36,210 nt of DNA, taken from Gammaproteobacteria bacterium (GTDB taxonomy: Bacteria; Pseudomonadota; Gammaproteobacteria; Steroidobacterales; Steroidobacteraceae). Position 1 is the first letter of the stretch, and each line of letters opens with the position of its first letter. Where the stretch lies: NCBI GenBank assembly GCA_027365225.1, contig DAHXNV010000021.1, positions 1-36,210 on the forward strand, written 5' to 3'. The notes beneath the pieces are model-generated. The model worked only from the letters and a program-made list of their open reading frames with translations, searched no databases and was not told the DNA's origin. Below, one piece after another: positions 1-10,259 of the stretch. A program made the translations under genes and the position numbers.

Positions 1-437
1 CGAATTATCTGAGCTATACCAGTCCCAGCCATGGATCCTATTCTGGGCTCCCGATCTCGAATGTCCCGTCTGAGGCGTTCAATGTCGGTGCCTCTTATAG
101 ATTGTTCAGTCGCGATGTGAGCTATCAACCAAGAATTTGGTACCAGTACACCGGCGCGCAAAAAATTTATAACAACAACACGGGTGCGCCAACTCGAACC
201 AAATTGCCGGCTTATGGCATTGTGAATCTGGGCATGAATATATCGGTCGCGATTCCGGACGTGCGTCATCTGCGCATGCTGAAGTTCAATGTGGATCTGC
301 TAAACGTTACGGACGAGAGATATAACGTGTTCGAATATGTCTCATCCGGTGGGTATTATGGCGTCGCTGGTCAAACGCTCGCCGAACCCGGCGCGCCGTT
401 CACAGCCTATGTGAGCGTGAGCGCGCGTTTCGGATGA
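1..437 (+). CDS. TonB-dependent receptor, C-terminal fragment
   Basis: The reading frame is open from the window edge (first full codon at position 3) to a TGA at 435-437, giving the last 144 or so residues of a longer protein. The sequence alternates polar and hydrophobic residues with many aromatics (YQPRIWYQYTG, YGIVNLGMNIS). It contains LKFNVDLLNVTDERYNVFEY, close to the penultimate-strand motif (N-L-x-D-x-x-Y) of TonB-dependent outer-membrane receptors, and ends in AYVSVSARFG, a typical terminal beta strand apart from one extra Gly. The role would be energised uptake of a siderophore, vitamin or carbohydrate. The plug domain and TonB box lie outside the window, so the ligand cannot be told. 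The codon usage looks less GC-rich than that of the following genes. Confidence 0.8.
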   Translation, partial: NYLSYTSPSHGSYSGLPISNVPSEAFNVGASYRLFSRDVSYQPRIWYQYTGAQKIYNNNTGAPTRTKLPAYGIVNLGMNISVAIPDVRHLRMLKFNVDLLNVTDERYNVFEYVSSGGYYGVAGQTLAEPGAPFTAYVSVSARFG

Positions 438-833
438 GCTCATGTGCGATTGCGTGTCCGAGAAGGCGGGCACAGTTAACGGGGATAACCGGCCGAGGCA
501 CGAAGCAGAAGGGGGCGGGGCGCGGATAAGTACCTGGAGAGGAGCGAAACCGTGCGGCGCATCGGTATTTATTGCCGTTCAAAATGGGCTGGATGCGGCC
601 TGGTGATTGCGGGTTTTTCCGAGTAATTGGATGGGGTTTACCAGGCGCTAGTCCGGGCGCGCCTATGCCTCGGGCCGTTGCAGCGCGAGCGAGCGGCGGT
701 GCCGGCCCTGCGGTGGTGGGGCACAACCTTCTGAAAAATAATAGAATAATCCGCTTGCTCGAGGCCGACTTCCAGGCCCCGTGCGATCCGCTGCCGCAAG
801 CTTTAGAATCGCCCCCTCCCGTACCCAGATCCG
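438..833. other. intergenic region before miaB
   Basis: About 400 bases without a convincing gene; short frames here lack coding character or family resemblance. There is an AT-rich patch around 730-755 and a TAGAAT at about 803-808, a possible -10 box about 25 nt upstream of the miaB ATG. No good -35 element could be paired with it. No T-tailed hairpin terminator was seen after the receptor gene. Confidence 0.4.
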
Positions 834-2149
834 ATGTCCCGGCACTACTACATCAAGACGTTCGGCTGCCAGATGAACGAGTACGACTCCGCCCGCATGG
901 CGGACGTGCTGCGTGCGAGCGTGGGTCTCACGCCGACCGACGATCCCGCCGAGGCCGATGTGCTGCTGATGAACACCTGCTCGGTGCGCGAGAAGGCCCA
1001 GGAGAAGGTGTTCTCGCTGCTCGGGGAGTGGCGGCGGCTGAAGGCCCAGCGGCCGCACGTGCTGATCGGGGTCGGGGGATGCGTGGCCAGCCAGGAAGGC
1101 GAGGCGATCGCCGAGCGCGCGCCGTTCGTCGATCTGGTGTTCGGTCCGCAGACACTGCATCGCCTGCCGCAGATGATCGCCGAGCTGCGCCGCACGGGTC
1201 GTGCGCAGGTGGATGTGAGCTTTCCGGAGATCGAGAAATTCGATCGCCTGCCCGCGCCGCGCGTGGAAGGTGCCGCGGCGTTCGTTTCCATCATGGAGGG
1301 GTGCAGCAAGTACTGCAGCTTCTGCATCGTGCCGTATACGCGCGGCGAGGAACTCAGCCGGCCCTTCCCCTCGGTGCTCGCCGAGGTGCGCCAGCTCGCC
1401 GAGCAAGGCGTGCGCGAGGTCACGCTGCTCGGTCAGAACGTCAATGCCTATGCCGGCGCGATGGACGATGGTGCCGAGGTCGATCTCGCCACGCTCATTC
1501 ACCACGTGGCGGCCATTGCCCAGATCGAGCGTATTCGCTTCACGACTTCGCATCCGGTGGAATTCGATGACAGCCTCATCGAGGCGTATGCCCACGTCGG
1601 TAAGCTCGCCAATCACCTGCATCTGCCGGTACAGAGCGGCTCGGACCGGGTGCTCGCCCTGATGAAGCGCGGCTACACTACGCTCGAGTTCAAGGACAAG
1701 GTGCGCAGGCTGCGCGCGGTGCGGCCTGACATCAGCATCTCGACGGACCTCATCGTCGGCTTCCCGGGCGAGACCGAGCGCGACTTCGAGGCTACACTTG
1801 CCCTGGTGCGCGACGCGAATTTCGATCAGTCCTTCAGCTTTCTCTACAGCCGCCGCCCCGGTACGCCGGCGGCCGCATTGCCGGACGACACGCCCGAGGC
1901 GGTCAAGCTCGAGCGCCTGGCAAGACTCCAGGGGCAGCTGGAAGCTCAGGCGCACGCCATCAGCGAGGCCATGATCGGCACCGTGCAGCGGGTGCTCGTG
2001 GCGCGCCCGGCCAAGAAGGATGCGCGCGAGCTGGCGGGGCGCACCGAGAACAATCGCTGGATCAACTTCGCCGGTCCCGCCGAGCTCATGGGCCGATATG
2101 TCGAGGTCGCGGTGACCGCGGCCCTGCGGCACAGCCTGCGCGGGCGCTT

Positions 2150-2159
<10 letters not shown>
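834..2159 (+). CDS. miaB: tRNA-2-methylthio-N6-dimethylallyladenosine synthase MiaB
   Basis: Radical-SAM methylthiotransferase that adds a 2-methylthio group to i6A37 of tRNAs reading UNN codons. The 441-residue product has the usual length and three-part layout. An N-terminal UPF0004 domain carries the auxiliary cluster cysteines C12, C49 and C83 ([24 protein letters not shown]). A radical-SAM core has the CxxxCxxC triad C157/C161/C164 in [20 protein letters not shown]-terminal TRAM-like region follows. The ATG at 834 begins [15 protein letters not shown], the normal family start. The stop overlaps the next gene (phoH) by 10 nt, the conserved miaB-phoH-ybeY-corC-lnt order, so translational coupling is likely. 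Confidence 0.97.
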
Positions 2160-3129
<970 letters not shown>

Positions 3130-3133
<4 letters not shown>

Positions 3134-3615
3134 TTCCGGCCGATGCGACGGGAGCGCGGCGATTGCGCATCGCAGTCCAACGGCGGGTGCGCGGGTGGAC
3201 GCCCCGCAACGCGGATTTCGCCCGCTGGGTCGGCGACGCCCTGGGTCGGCGCGCCGCGGGCCGGGAGCTGGGCGTGCGTGTCGTCGGACCTGGCGAGAGC
3301 CGCCGCCTCAATGCCCATTACCGCGGCAAGGATCAGCCGACCAATGTGCTGTCCTTTCCCGCCGCACCCCTGCCCGCCGTGGCGCGCGCCCGCCCGCTCG
3401 GGGATCTGGTGATCTGCGCCCAGGTGGTCCGGGCGGAGGCCCGAACACAGGGCAAGGCGGTGTGTGCGCATTGGGCGCACCTGGTGGTGCACGGCGCGCT
3501 GCATCTGATCGGCTACGATCACGAGCGCGAGGCGGATGCGCGCCGCATGGAGCGGCGCGAGATCCGGGTGCTGCGCGGGCTGGGCTTCACCAATCCCTAC
3601 CGGAGCGCGCCATGA
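3130..3615 (+). CDS. ybeY: endoribonuclease YbeY
   Basis: Single-strand-specific metallo-endoribonuclease needed for 16S rRNA 3' maturation and 70S quality control. The metal site HGALHLIGYDHE (H121, H125, H131) fits the UPF0054 consensus H-x3-H-x5-H. The family motif NAHYRGKDQPTNVLSFP lies upstream of it, followed by GDLVICAQVV. At 161 residues the length is normal. The ATG at 3130 overlaps the phoH stop by 4 nt, and the stop overlaps the corC ATG by 4 nt, so the gene sits within one tightly coupled operon. Confidence 0.96.
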
Positions 3616-4478
3616 GCGATTCCGGCGAGACTCGCCAGTGGCTCAAGCGGCTGTGGCGCACGTTCGCCGCAGAGCCGCGCAACCGGCAGGATCTGCTGCA
3701 ATTGCTGCGCGAGGCGCGCGAGCGCGGCTTGTTCGAGGCCGATGCCCTCACCATGATCGAGGGGGTGCTGGCGGTCTCGGACATGCACGCCCGCGACGTG
3801 ATGGTGCCGCGGGCACAGATGGTCTGCGTGCAGCGCGACGATCCCGTCGCCCATATTCTGCCGGTGGTGGTCGAGTCGGGACATTCCCGCTTCCCGGTGC
3901 TCGACGAGGACCGCGACGACATCGCCGGTATCCTGCTCGCCAAGGATCTGCTGCGGCTGTGCGGCAACGAGGAGCCTCAGCGCTTCGACATCCGCGAATA
4001 CATGCGGCCCGCGGTTTTCGTTCCCGAGTCGAAGCGCCTCGACGTGCTGCTGAAGGAGTTCCGCGGTAACCATCAGCACATGGCCATCGTGGTCGACGAG
4101 TACGGGGGCGTCGCCGGGCTGATCACCATCGAGGACGTGATCGAGCAGATCGTGGGCGAGATCGACGACGAGTTCGATGTCGAGGACGATCAGAACATCC
4201 GCAAGGAGAGCGAGCGGCAGTACCTGGTGCGCGGCGTCACGCGCATCGAGGAATTCAACGAGTACTTCGGCGCGCGGCTGCCCGAGGAGCAGGGCTTCGA
4301 GACGGTGGCGGGACTGCTGATGCGTCAATTCGGACGGCTGCCCCGGCGGGGCGAGTCGGCAATCGTCGAGGGGTTCGAATTCCGGATCACGCGCGCCGAT
4401 CGGCGCCGCATCGAGGCGCTGCGGGTGGTGTTGCCGGCCGGGGCGAGCGCCCCGCACGACACGGAGAGCGCGACTTGA
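3612..4478 (+). CDS. corC: CorC/YbeX CBS-domain protein (Mg/Co efflux family)
   Basis: CorC/TlyC-type protein of 288 residues from the ATG at 3612, linked in enterobacteria to Co/Mg efflux and, by context, to ribosome and envelope homeostasis. A short acidic/basic N-terminus without membrane spans precedes two CBS domains, at roughly residues 60-190 (VMVPRAQMVCVQRDD; HMAIVVDEYGGVAGLITIEDVIEQIVGEIDDE). A CorC_HlyC C-terminal domain follows (YLVRGVTRIEEFNEYFG ... GFETVAGLLM). The open frame extends further upstream, but the ATG at 3612, which overlaps the ybeY stop, matches known family N-termini. The product is the soluble CorC type, not the membrane-anchored DUF21 type. Confidence 0.95.
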   Translation: MSDSGETRQWLKRLWRTFAAEPRNRQDLLQLLREARERGLFEADALTMIEGVLAVSDMHARDVMVPRAQMVCVQRDDPVAHILPVVVESGHSRFPVLDEDRDDIAGILLAKDLLRLCGNEEPQRFDIREYMRPAVFVPESKRLDVLLKEFRGNHQHMAIVVDEYGGVAGLITIEDVIEQIVGEIDDEFDVEDDQNIRKESERQYLVRGVTRIEEFNEYFGARLPEEQGFETVAGLLMRQFGRLPRRGESAIVEGFEFRITRADRRRIEALRVVLPAGASAPHDTESAT

Positions 4479-6043
4479 ATGATGCGTCTGAGCCGCAACT
4501 CGCGCCCGTGGCGAGGCTAGGGCGCGTCAGCGCCGGTGCGCTCGCGCGCCGGGTCGCGGGGCTGTGGCGCCACGGGCTCGCGCTCGGTAGCGGCGCCGTG
4601 CTCGCCGGCGCGTTCGCGCCGCAGGGGTGGTGGCCCCTGGCATTCATCAGCCCGGCGGTCCTGATGCTTCTCTGGGAGCGCGCGAGCGCGCGACAAGCCG
4701 CCTGGCTCGGGTTCTGGTTCGGCTTCGGACTGTTCGCCGCGGGCACCTATTGGCTGTATTCCAGCCTGCACCTGATGGCGCCGTTGTGGTTGGCCCTGGG
4801 GATGACGCTGGCGCTGATCGGCCTGATGGCTCTCTATCACGCGCTCACCGGGTATGCGGTGGTGCGTTTCTTTCCGTCCGGACCAGTGCGCTGGCTGCTG
4901 GCCGCCCCGGCGATCTGGCTGCTGCTCGAGTGGCTGCGCGGCTGGCTGTTCTCCGGCTTTCCGTGGCTCTCGCTCGGCTACACCCAGACCGGCACGGCGC
5001 TGGCGCATCTGGCGCCGCTCGGGGGGGTCTACGGGGTCGGTCTGGTGGTGCTCCTGGGGGCCGGAGCCCTGGTGGCGCTGGTGCGCGGCACGCGCCGCGT
5101 GCGAATCGCGGCGGCCGCGATTCTGCTCGTCCCCTGGGTGGCGGCCGCGGCCCTCGGCCGCCTCGCCTGGACGTATCCGGCCGGTCCGCCGGTGTCGGTT
5201 GCCATCGTGCAGGCGAATATCTCGGAGCGGACCAAGCTGCTCGGCAACCATACCCGACGGATCCTGATGCGCTACCAGCGCATGACCGACTCGGCGTTCG
5301 GCGAGCGCCTGATCGTATGGCCGGAATCGGCGCTGCCGGACCTGGTCAACAATTTGTTCCCCTACGTGGAACATCTGGACCTCGCCGCGCGCCGGCACGG
5401 CTCGGCGCTGGTGATGGGCGTTCTGCGCGAGTCCGACACGGGGCGCTATTACAACTCGATTCTGGCGCTCGGTAAGCGCGTGAGCTGGTACTCCAAGCGC
5501 CACCTGGTGCCCTTCGCCGAGTACTTCCCGGTGCCGCGCTTCGTGCGCCGCTGGCTGAAGGAGATGAATCTTCCGTACTCGAGCTTCACCCCCGGCCCGG
5601 CGCACCAGCAGCCCCTGCCCGTGGCGGGGCTCGAGCTCGGACCGTCGGTGTGCTACGAGGTCGCGTACGGTGGCTACATGCTGCGCATGCTGCCGAAGGC
5701 CACTGCGCTGGTGAACGTCACCGATGACGCGTGGTTCGGCAATACCCCGGCGCGCTACCAGCAGTTCCAGATGGCGCGCATGCGCACCCAGGAAGAGGGC
5801 CGGTACATGATCGTCTCCACCGACAACGGAGTGTCAGGCGTCATCGGGCCGCAGGGCCAGGTGATCGCGCAGGCGCCCGTCGAGGTGCCCTACGTGCTGC
5901 GCTCGAGCGTCACGCCCATGAAGGGCATGACCCCCTTTGCGCGCGTGGGCAACGGGCTTGCGGTGATCCTTGCCGCCCTCGTATTGGCCGGGGCGTTCGC
6001 GCTGCGGCTGGCCGGCATTCGCCGTACAATGCGTCCGCGTTGA
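4475..6043 (+). CDS. lnt: apolipoprotein N-acyltransferase Lnt
   Basis: Inner-membrane enzyme that transfers the third acyl chain to the N-terminal Cys of apolipoproteins, allowing Lol export. The 522-residue product starts with a TTG at 4475, which overlaps the corC stop; no ATG or GTG in frame lies closer. The N-terminal half holds about seven hydrophobic segments. The C-terminal half is a nitrilase-like periplasmic domain with the catalytic triad visible: E284 (VWPESALP), K341 (WYSKRHLVPFAEYFP) and C393 (SVCYEVAY), close to the E267/K335/C387 of E. coli Lnt. A final hydrophobic helix anchors the C-terminus. It closes the miaB-phoH-ybeY-corC-lnt operon. Confidence 0.96.
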   Translation: MNDASEPQLAPVARLGRVSAGALARRVAGLWRHGLALGSGAVLAGAFAPQGWWPLAFISPAVLMLLWERASARQAAWLGFWFGFGLFAAGTYWLYSSLHLMAPLWLALGMTLALIGLMALYHALTGYAVVRFFPSGPVRWLLAAPAIWLLLEWLRGWLFSGFPWLSLGYTQTGTALAHLAPLGGVYGVGLVVLLGAGALVALVRGTRRVRIAAAAILLVPWVAAAALGRLAWTYPAGPPVSVAIVQANISERTKLLGNHTRRILMRYQRMTDSAFGERLIVWPESALPDLVNNLFPYVEHLDLAARRHGSALVMGVLRESDTGRYYNSILALGKRVSWYSKRHLVPFAEYFPVPRFVRRWLKEMNLPYSSFTPGPAHQQPLPVAGLELGPSVCYEVAYGGYMLRMLPKATALVNVTDDAWFGNTPARYQQFQMARMRTQEEGRYMIVSTDNGVSGVIGPQGQVIAQAPVEVPYVLRSSVTPMKGMTPFARVGNGLAVILAALVLAGAFALRLAGIRRTMRPR

Positions 6044-6074
6044 AGCGGGGCGCGCGCGCCCATGAGCCATAGCG

Positions 6075-8726
6075 ATGACCAGTCAGAACCCACCCCGATC
6101 CGCGATGGACGAAGCATACGATCCGGCCGCCGTCGAGCGCGCCGCGCAGCACTATTGGCGCACGCACGGCACGTTCCAGGTTCGTGAGCAGGTCGGCAAG
6201 GACAAGTTCTACTGCCTCTCGATGCTGCCGTATCCTTCCGGGCGGCTGCACATGGGGCACGTGCGCAACTACACGATCGGCGATGTGATCGCCCGTTACA
6301 TGCGCATGCAGGGACGCAATGTGCTGCAGCCGATGGGCTGGGACGCGTTTGGACTGCCGGCGGAAAATGCCGCCATGAGCAACGGCGTGCCGCCGGCGCG
6401 CTGGACTCGCCAGAACATCGAGCACATGCGCGCGCAGCTCAACATGCTCGGTTTCGGCATCGACTGGAGCCGCGAGATCGCGACCTGCGATCCGGCCTAC
6501 TACCGCTGGAATCAGTGGCTGTTCCTGCGCATGCTCGAGCGCGGCATCGCGTATCGCAAGACCGGTGTGGCGAACTGGGATCCGGTCGATCAGACCGTGC
6601 TCGCCAACGAACAGGTCATCGAGGGGCGGGGGTGGCGCACCGGGGCGCTCATCGAGAAGCGCGAGATCCCGATGTATTACCTCGCGATCACGCGCTATGC
6701 CGAGGAGCTGCTCGGTGATCTCGCGCGGCTGCCCGGCTGGCCCGAGCGCGTGAAGCTGATGCAGGCCAACTGGATCGGCCGCAGCGAGGGTTGCGAGGTT
6801 GCATTCCCCTACGCGCCCGACACCCGCGCCGCGCTCGGCGCCGACGGCGCTCTGAAGGTATTCACGACCCGCGCCGACACGCTGTTCGGCGTTACGTTCA
6901 TGGCGGTCGCCGCCGAGCATCCGGTAGCGTTGGCCGCGGCGGCCGGCCGCCCGGAACTGGCCGCCTTCATCGACGAGTGCCGCCGCGGCAGCGTCATGGA
7001 AGCGGACGCGGCCACCCAGGAGAAGAAGGGACTGCGCACCGGCTTGCACGTGCTGCATCCGTTTACCGGCGAGCCCATCGAGGTCTGGGTCGCCAACTAC
7101 GTGCTCATGGGTTACGGCGAAGGCGCGGTCATGGGCGTGCCGGCGCACGACGAGCGCGACTTCGAGTTCGCGCTCCGCAACGGCTTGCGCATTGCGATGG
7201 TGGTGCGCTCCGAACGAGACGCCTACCAGCGTGTGGCGGCCCCCTGGATCGCCGCGTATGGCGAGCCCGGCGTCACCGTCGATTCCGCGGAGTTCTCGGG
7301 TCTGTCCTTCCAGGCCGCCGTGGATGCGATCGCCGCTGGGCTCGAGCAGCGGGGTCTCGGCCGCAAGCGCGTGCAGTATCGCCTGCGCGACTGGGGCATC
7401 TCGCGCCAGCGCTATTGGGGCTGCCCGATTCCGCTCATTCACTGCGAGCACTGCGGCGAGGTTCCGGTGCCCGACGAGCAGTTGCCCGTGACGCTCCCGG
7501 AGGATCTGGTGCCGGATGGCAGCGGCAATCCGCTCGCCAAGTCGCCCGCGTTCTACCGCTGTGAGTGTCCGCGGTGTGGTCGGGCGGCGCGGCGCGAGAC
7601 CGACACGATGGACACGTTCGTCGATTCCTCGTGGTACTACATGCGCTACGCCTGCCCGGACCAGACCGAGGCCATGGTCGATGAGCGCGCCGCCTACTGG
7701 CTGCCGGTCGATCAGTACATCGGCGGCATCGAGCACGCCATCCTGCATCTGTTGTACTCGCGCTTCTGGACGAAGGTGATGCGCGATATCGGCCTGGTGA
7801 GCGCCGGCGAGCCGTTCACCGATCTGCTCACGCAGGGCATGGTGCTCAATCACATCTACTCGTGCACCGGCGCGGATGGGCGCCGGCGGTACTTCAATCC
7901 CGCCGACGTGAGCGCCCGGCGCGACGCGAACGGCGCTGAGATTTTCGAGGCGCGCACCCGGGAAGGCGAGACCGTGCGCGTCGAATACGGCGGGCTCGGC
8001 AAGATGTCGAAGTCCGAGAACAACGGCGTCGATCCGGAAGGGCTCGTTGCGCGCCATGGGGCGGACACGGCGCGGCTGTTCACCATGTTCGCCTCGCCTC
8101 CGGAGCAGACCTTGGAGTGGTCGGACGAGGGCGTGCAAGGGGCCGCCCGGTTTCTGCGCCGGTTGTGGAACGCGGTGTACGAGCACGTACGGGCTGGCCT
8201 GCCGGAGGATCCGGCGGGCGCGATGCTGAGCGAGCCGCAGCGCGCGCTGCGGCGTGCGGCGCACCAGGGGCTCGCCAAAGCGACCGACGACATCGGCCGT
8301 CGCCACAACTTCAATACGGCGATCGCCGCATGCATGGAGTTGCTGAACGCGGTGGGCCGCTTCGACGATGCGACGCCGGCGGGCCGGGCCGTGCGGCACG
8401 AGGCGCTCGAGATCATCGTGCAGGTACTCTCGCCCATCGTTCCGCACGTGTGCCATGCCCTGTGGCAGGCGCTGGGTCATGAGCGCGCCGTGGTCGATGA
8501 GCGCTGGCCCGAGGTGGACCCGAGCGCGCTGGCGCAGGACACCGTGGAGATGGTGGTCCAAGTCAACGGCAAGCTGCGCGGCCGCATCCGCGTGGCCTGC
8601 GGCGCCGCCGAGAGCGAGGTGCGGACGGCGGCCCTCGGCGCCGAGCACGTCGATCGGTTCGTGGCGGGTAAGCCCGTGCGCAAGGTGATCGTCGTGCCGG
8701 GCAAACTCGTCAACATCGTGGTCTGA
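6075..8726 (+). CDS. leuS: leucyl-tRNA synthetase
   Basis: Class I synthetase charging tRNA-Leu, 883 residues from the ATG at 6075. The ATG 30 nt downstream (6105, [11 protein letters not shown]) matches family N-termini better and may be the true start. Visible motifs are the HIGH equivalent HMGH (residues 59-62, in [19 protein letters not shown]), the CP1 editing-domain motif [13 protein letters not shown], and KMSKS in [13 protein letters not shown]. The anticodon-binding domain and a C-terminal domain ending [16 protein letters not shown] follow. A zinc knuckle is kept (HCEHCGE and [10 protein letters not shown]), which the E. coli enzyme lacks. The gene lies 31 nt after lnt and is followed by lptE, as usual. 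Confidence 0.98.
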   Translation: MTSQNPPRSAMDEAYDPAAVERAAQHYWRTHGTFQVREQVGKDKFYCLSMLPYPSGRLHMGHVRNYTIGDVIARYMRMQGRNVLQPMGWDAFGLPAENAAMSNGVPPARWTRQNIEHMRAQLNMLGFGIDWSREIATCDPAYYRWNQWLFLRMLERGIAYRKTGVANWDPVDQTVLANEQVIEGRGWRTGALIEKREIPMYYLAITRYAEELLGDLARLPGWPERVKLMQANWIGRSEGCEVAFPYAPDTRAALGADGALKVFTTRADTLFGVTFMAVAAEHPVALAAAAGRPELAAFIDECRRGSVMEADAATQEKKGLRTGLHVLHPFTGEPIEVWVANYVLMGYGEGAVMGVPAHDERDFEFALRNGLRIAMVVRSERDAYQRVAAPWIAAYGEPGVTVDSAEFSGLSFQAAVDAIAAGLEQRGLGRKRVQYRLRDWGISRQRYWGCPIPLIHCEHCGEVPVPDEQLPVTLPEDLVPDGSGNPLAKSPAFYRCECPRCGRAARRETDTMDTFVDSSWYYMRYACPDQTEAMVDERAAYWLPVDQYIGGIEHAILHLLYSRFWTKVMRDIGLVSAGEPFTDLLTQGMVLNHIYSCTGADGRRRYFNPADVSARRDANGAEIFEARTREGETVRVEYGGLGKMSKSENNGVDPEGLVARHGADTARLFTMFASPPEQTLEWSDEGVQGAARFLRRLWNAVYEHVRAGLPEDPAGAMLSEPQRALRRAAHQGLAKATDDIGRRHNFNTAIAACMELLNAVGRFDDATPAGRAVRHEALEIIVQVLSPIVPHVCHALWQALGHERAVVDERWPEVDPSALAQDTVEMVVQVNGKLRGRIRVACGAAESEVRTAALGAEHVDRFVAGKPVRKVIVVPGKLVNIVV

Positions 8727-8745
8727 TCCGCATCTGAGAGGCGCA

Positions 8746-9237
8746 ATGACCCGCTGCCGCGCGCTCGCCGCCACCGCCACGCTCGCCGTCGCCGCGCTGC
8801 TTGCCGGTTGCGGTTTCCACCTGCAGGGGCGCAGGGTTCTGCCCGCGCTCATGCGCCGTCCGTACATCGAGGCGAGCGACCAGCAGAGCGACTTCGTGCA
8901 GAGCCTGCGCCGCGATCTGATCGTCTCCGGGGCGCATCCCACCGAGGACCGCAAGCACGCCACGGCCGTGATTCACGTGCGTCAGTCGGTCAAGCGCCGA
9001 GTGCTCTCGGTGTCCGCCACCGACCGGCCGACCGAGTACCGGGTGACCTACACGGTGCAGTTTTCGGTCGATGCCGCCGGCAAGACACTGCTGCGGCGGC
9101 AGACGGTGACGAGCCGACGCTCGTATACATTCAATGAGAGCCTGGTGCTCGCCGACGAGCACGAGCGGTCCATCCTCACCGGGGCCATGGGCCGCGAGCT
9201 CGCCGACATCGTCATGCGCCGGCTCGCCGCGCTGTGA
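8746..9237 (+). CDS. lptE: LPS-assembly lipoprotein LptE
   Basis: Outer-membrane lipoprotein that plugs the LptD barrel and helps insert LPS. The 163-residue product starts with a signal peptide ending in the lipobox LLAGC, with the lipidated Cys at about residue 22, followed by the family hallmark GFHLQGR. The body has the LptE beta-rich layout (VLSVSATDRPTEYRVTYTVQFSV) and the RRQTVTSRRSYTFNES segment. Its position 20 nt after leuS is typical. In most gammaproteobacteria holA follows directly; here a 4-nt overlap leads into an unrelated HExxH protein and holA is about 12 kb away. Confidence 0.95.
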   Translation: MTRCRALAATATLAVAALLAGCGFHLQGRRVLPALMRRPYIEASDQQSDFVQSLRRDLIVSGAHPTEDRKHATAVIHVRQSVKRRVLSVSATDRPTEYRVTYTVQFSVDAAGKTLLRRQTVTSRRSYTFNESLVLADEHERSILTGAMGRELADIVMRRLAAL

Positions 9238-9728
9238 CGGCGGAGGTGTTGACGCTGGCGACCGTCGGGCGCGCGGGCCTCGCCGCGCTGCTCGAGGGCT
9301 ATGGACTGTCATTGACGACGGTCGAGTGCACGGGCCCCATTCCCGGTTCCTACTGGGGCGCGTGCGAAGCGGGCTTGCACGGCAATGTACTGTATGCGCG
9401 CGCGGACACGCCCGTGCATTCGGTCCTGCACGAAGCCTGTCATTTCATCTGCATGAGCGCGGCGCGCCGCGCCGACCTCGACACCGACGCGGGCGGCGAC
9501 GACGCGGAGGAGTGCGCGGTGTGCTATCTGCAGGTACTGCTGGCCGATGCCCTGCCGGCGGTCGGTCGAGATCGGCTGTTCGCCGACATGGATGCCTGGG
9601 GCTATAGTTTTCGCCTGGGCGGCGCGCGCGACTGGTTCGAGCGGGATGCCGAAGATGCGCGGATGTGGTTGCACGTGCATGGCTTGACCGACCATCAAGA
9701 CCGACCCACGGGCGTTTGCCGGAGCTGA
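9234..9728 (+). CDS. uncharacterised protein with HExxH (HEACH) motif
   Basis: I do not recognise a named family. The 164-residue product starts with a GTG at 9234 inside the lptE stop, so it is probably translated together with lptE. Residues 62-68 read VLHEACH, an HExxH zinc-site motif inside a predicted helix. About 25 residues later comes an acidic helix, DDAEECAVCYLQVLLAD, which could supply a third (Glu) ligand as in gluzincins. Other visible features are a GSYWGACEAGL segment and a C-terminal part rich in aromatic and acidic residues. No signal peptide or membrane segment is visible, so a cytosolic place is likely. That it is a metalloprotease or another metal protein is inference from the motif alone. 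Confidence 0.75.
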   Translation: MTAEVLTLATVGRAGLAALLEGYGLSLTTVECTGPIPGSYWGACEAGLHGNVLYARADTPVHSVLHEACHFICMSAARRADLDTDAGGDDAEECAVCYLQVLLADALPAVGRDRLFADMDAWGYSFRLGGARDWFERDAEDARMWLHVHGLTDHQDRPTGVCRS

Positions 9729-9823
9729 CCGGCTTCGCGGCCAGGTTCGCGGCGCGCGTCCACGCTCAAAACTCCCAAGCGCGCCGGCGCCGGGATTCTC
9801 GCTCGCTACGATCCGGACGGAAT

Positions 9824-10258
9824 TCACATGCGGTGTTCCAGGTTCGACTCCGCCTGAAAGTCGATCATCGATTTCTCAAGCAAGGAGCGGGTCGTGTCAC
9901 CACCCACATACTCTGTCGCCGTCGTAATTCGCATGACGGAGGCGGCTTTCGCCATGGCCGCAACCCTGGCCGCGTCAGCGGGAGTGGTGGCAATCGGGTC
10001 AACGAACGCGCCGTCACTCCGCGGATGAGTCCGAGATCACCTGCCGATGCCGAAGTCGGCGAGCGCAATGCGGAATTCGATGGCTTTCAGCTTCAGCATC
10101 GGCTCGCAAGTCCTTGGCCATTGATGCGATGCCGCGCTCGCCGTCGCCTCAAGGGAATTGGTCGGACGCGGAAACGTTGACGAACGTCACGTCCGGGAGG
10201 GCGGTCGGCCGGAGCTCGACGGATGCCGGAATTGCGCCGTATTTACGCAGTCATCGGC
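9824..10258 (-). pseudogene. EAL-domain relic, decayed C-terminal half of a GGDEF-EAL protein
   Basis: On the - strand directly behind the GGDEF gene, one reading frame (codon low coordinates equal to 2 modulo 3) shows four EAL phosphodiesterase segments in the right order. They are DVTFVNVSASDQF (about 10152-10190, cf. VNxSxxxF), RIALADFGIGR (about 10040-10072, cf. IALDDFGxG), DGAFVDPIAT (about 9984-10013, cf. IDGxFVxDIA) and the segment ASVMRITTATEYV through MIDFQAES (about 9840-9945, cf. GHxMGIxTxAEYVE and VDFAQG). Two in-frame stops (10148-10150 and 10037-10039), a frame change relative to the GGDEF part, and shortened spacing show that it is not functional. The EAL catalytic motif itself is lost. 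Confidence 0.72.
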
Positions 10259-10259
10259 T

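Noticed and set aside
5910-8963. 1017-codon open frame on the - strand opposite leuS
   Set aside because: It is the antisense shadow of leuS and its neighbours; the high GC content removes stops. His/Arg/Gly-rich composition and no domain.
9838-9856. GGTTCGACTCC, a tRNA T-loop-like string
   Set aside because: No acceptor, D or anticodon stem can be paired around it, and it lies inside the EAL relic.
9894-10028. + strand 44-codon frame (GTG start) with a fine Shine-Dalgarno AAGGAG at 9882-9887 and an Ala-rich hydrophobic stretch
   Set aside because: It is antisense to the EAL relic, whose ordered motifs explain the sequence better; its hydrophobic reading is likely the shadow of the old coding strand.
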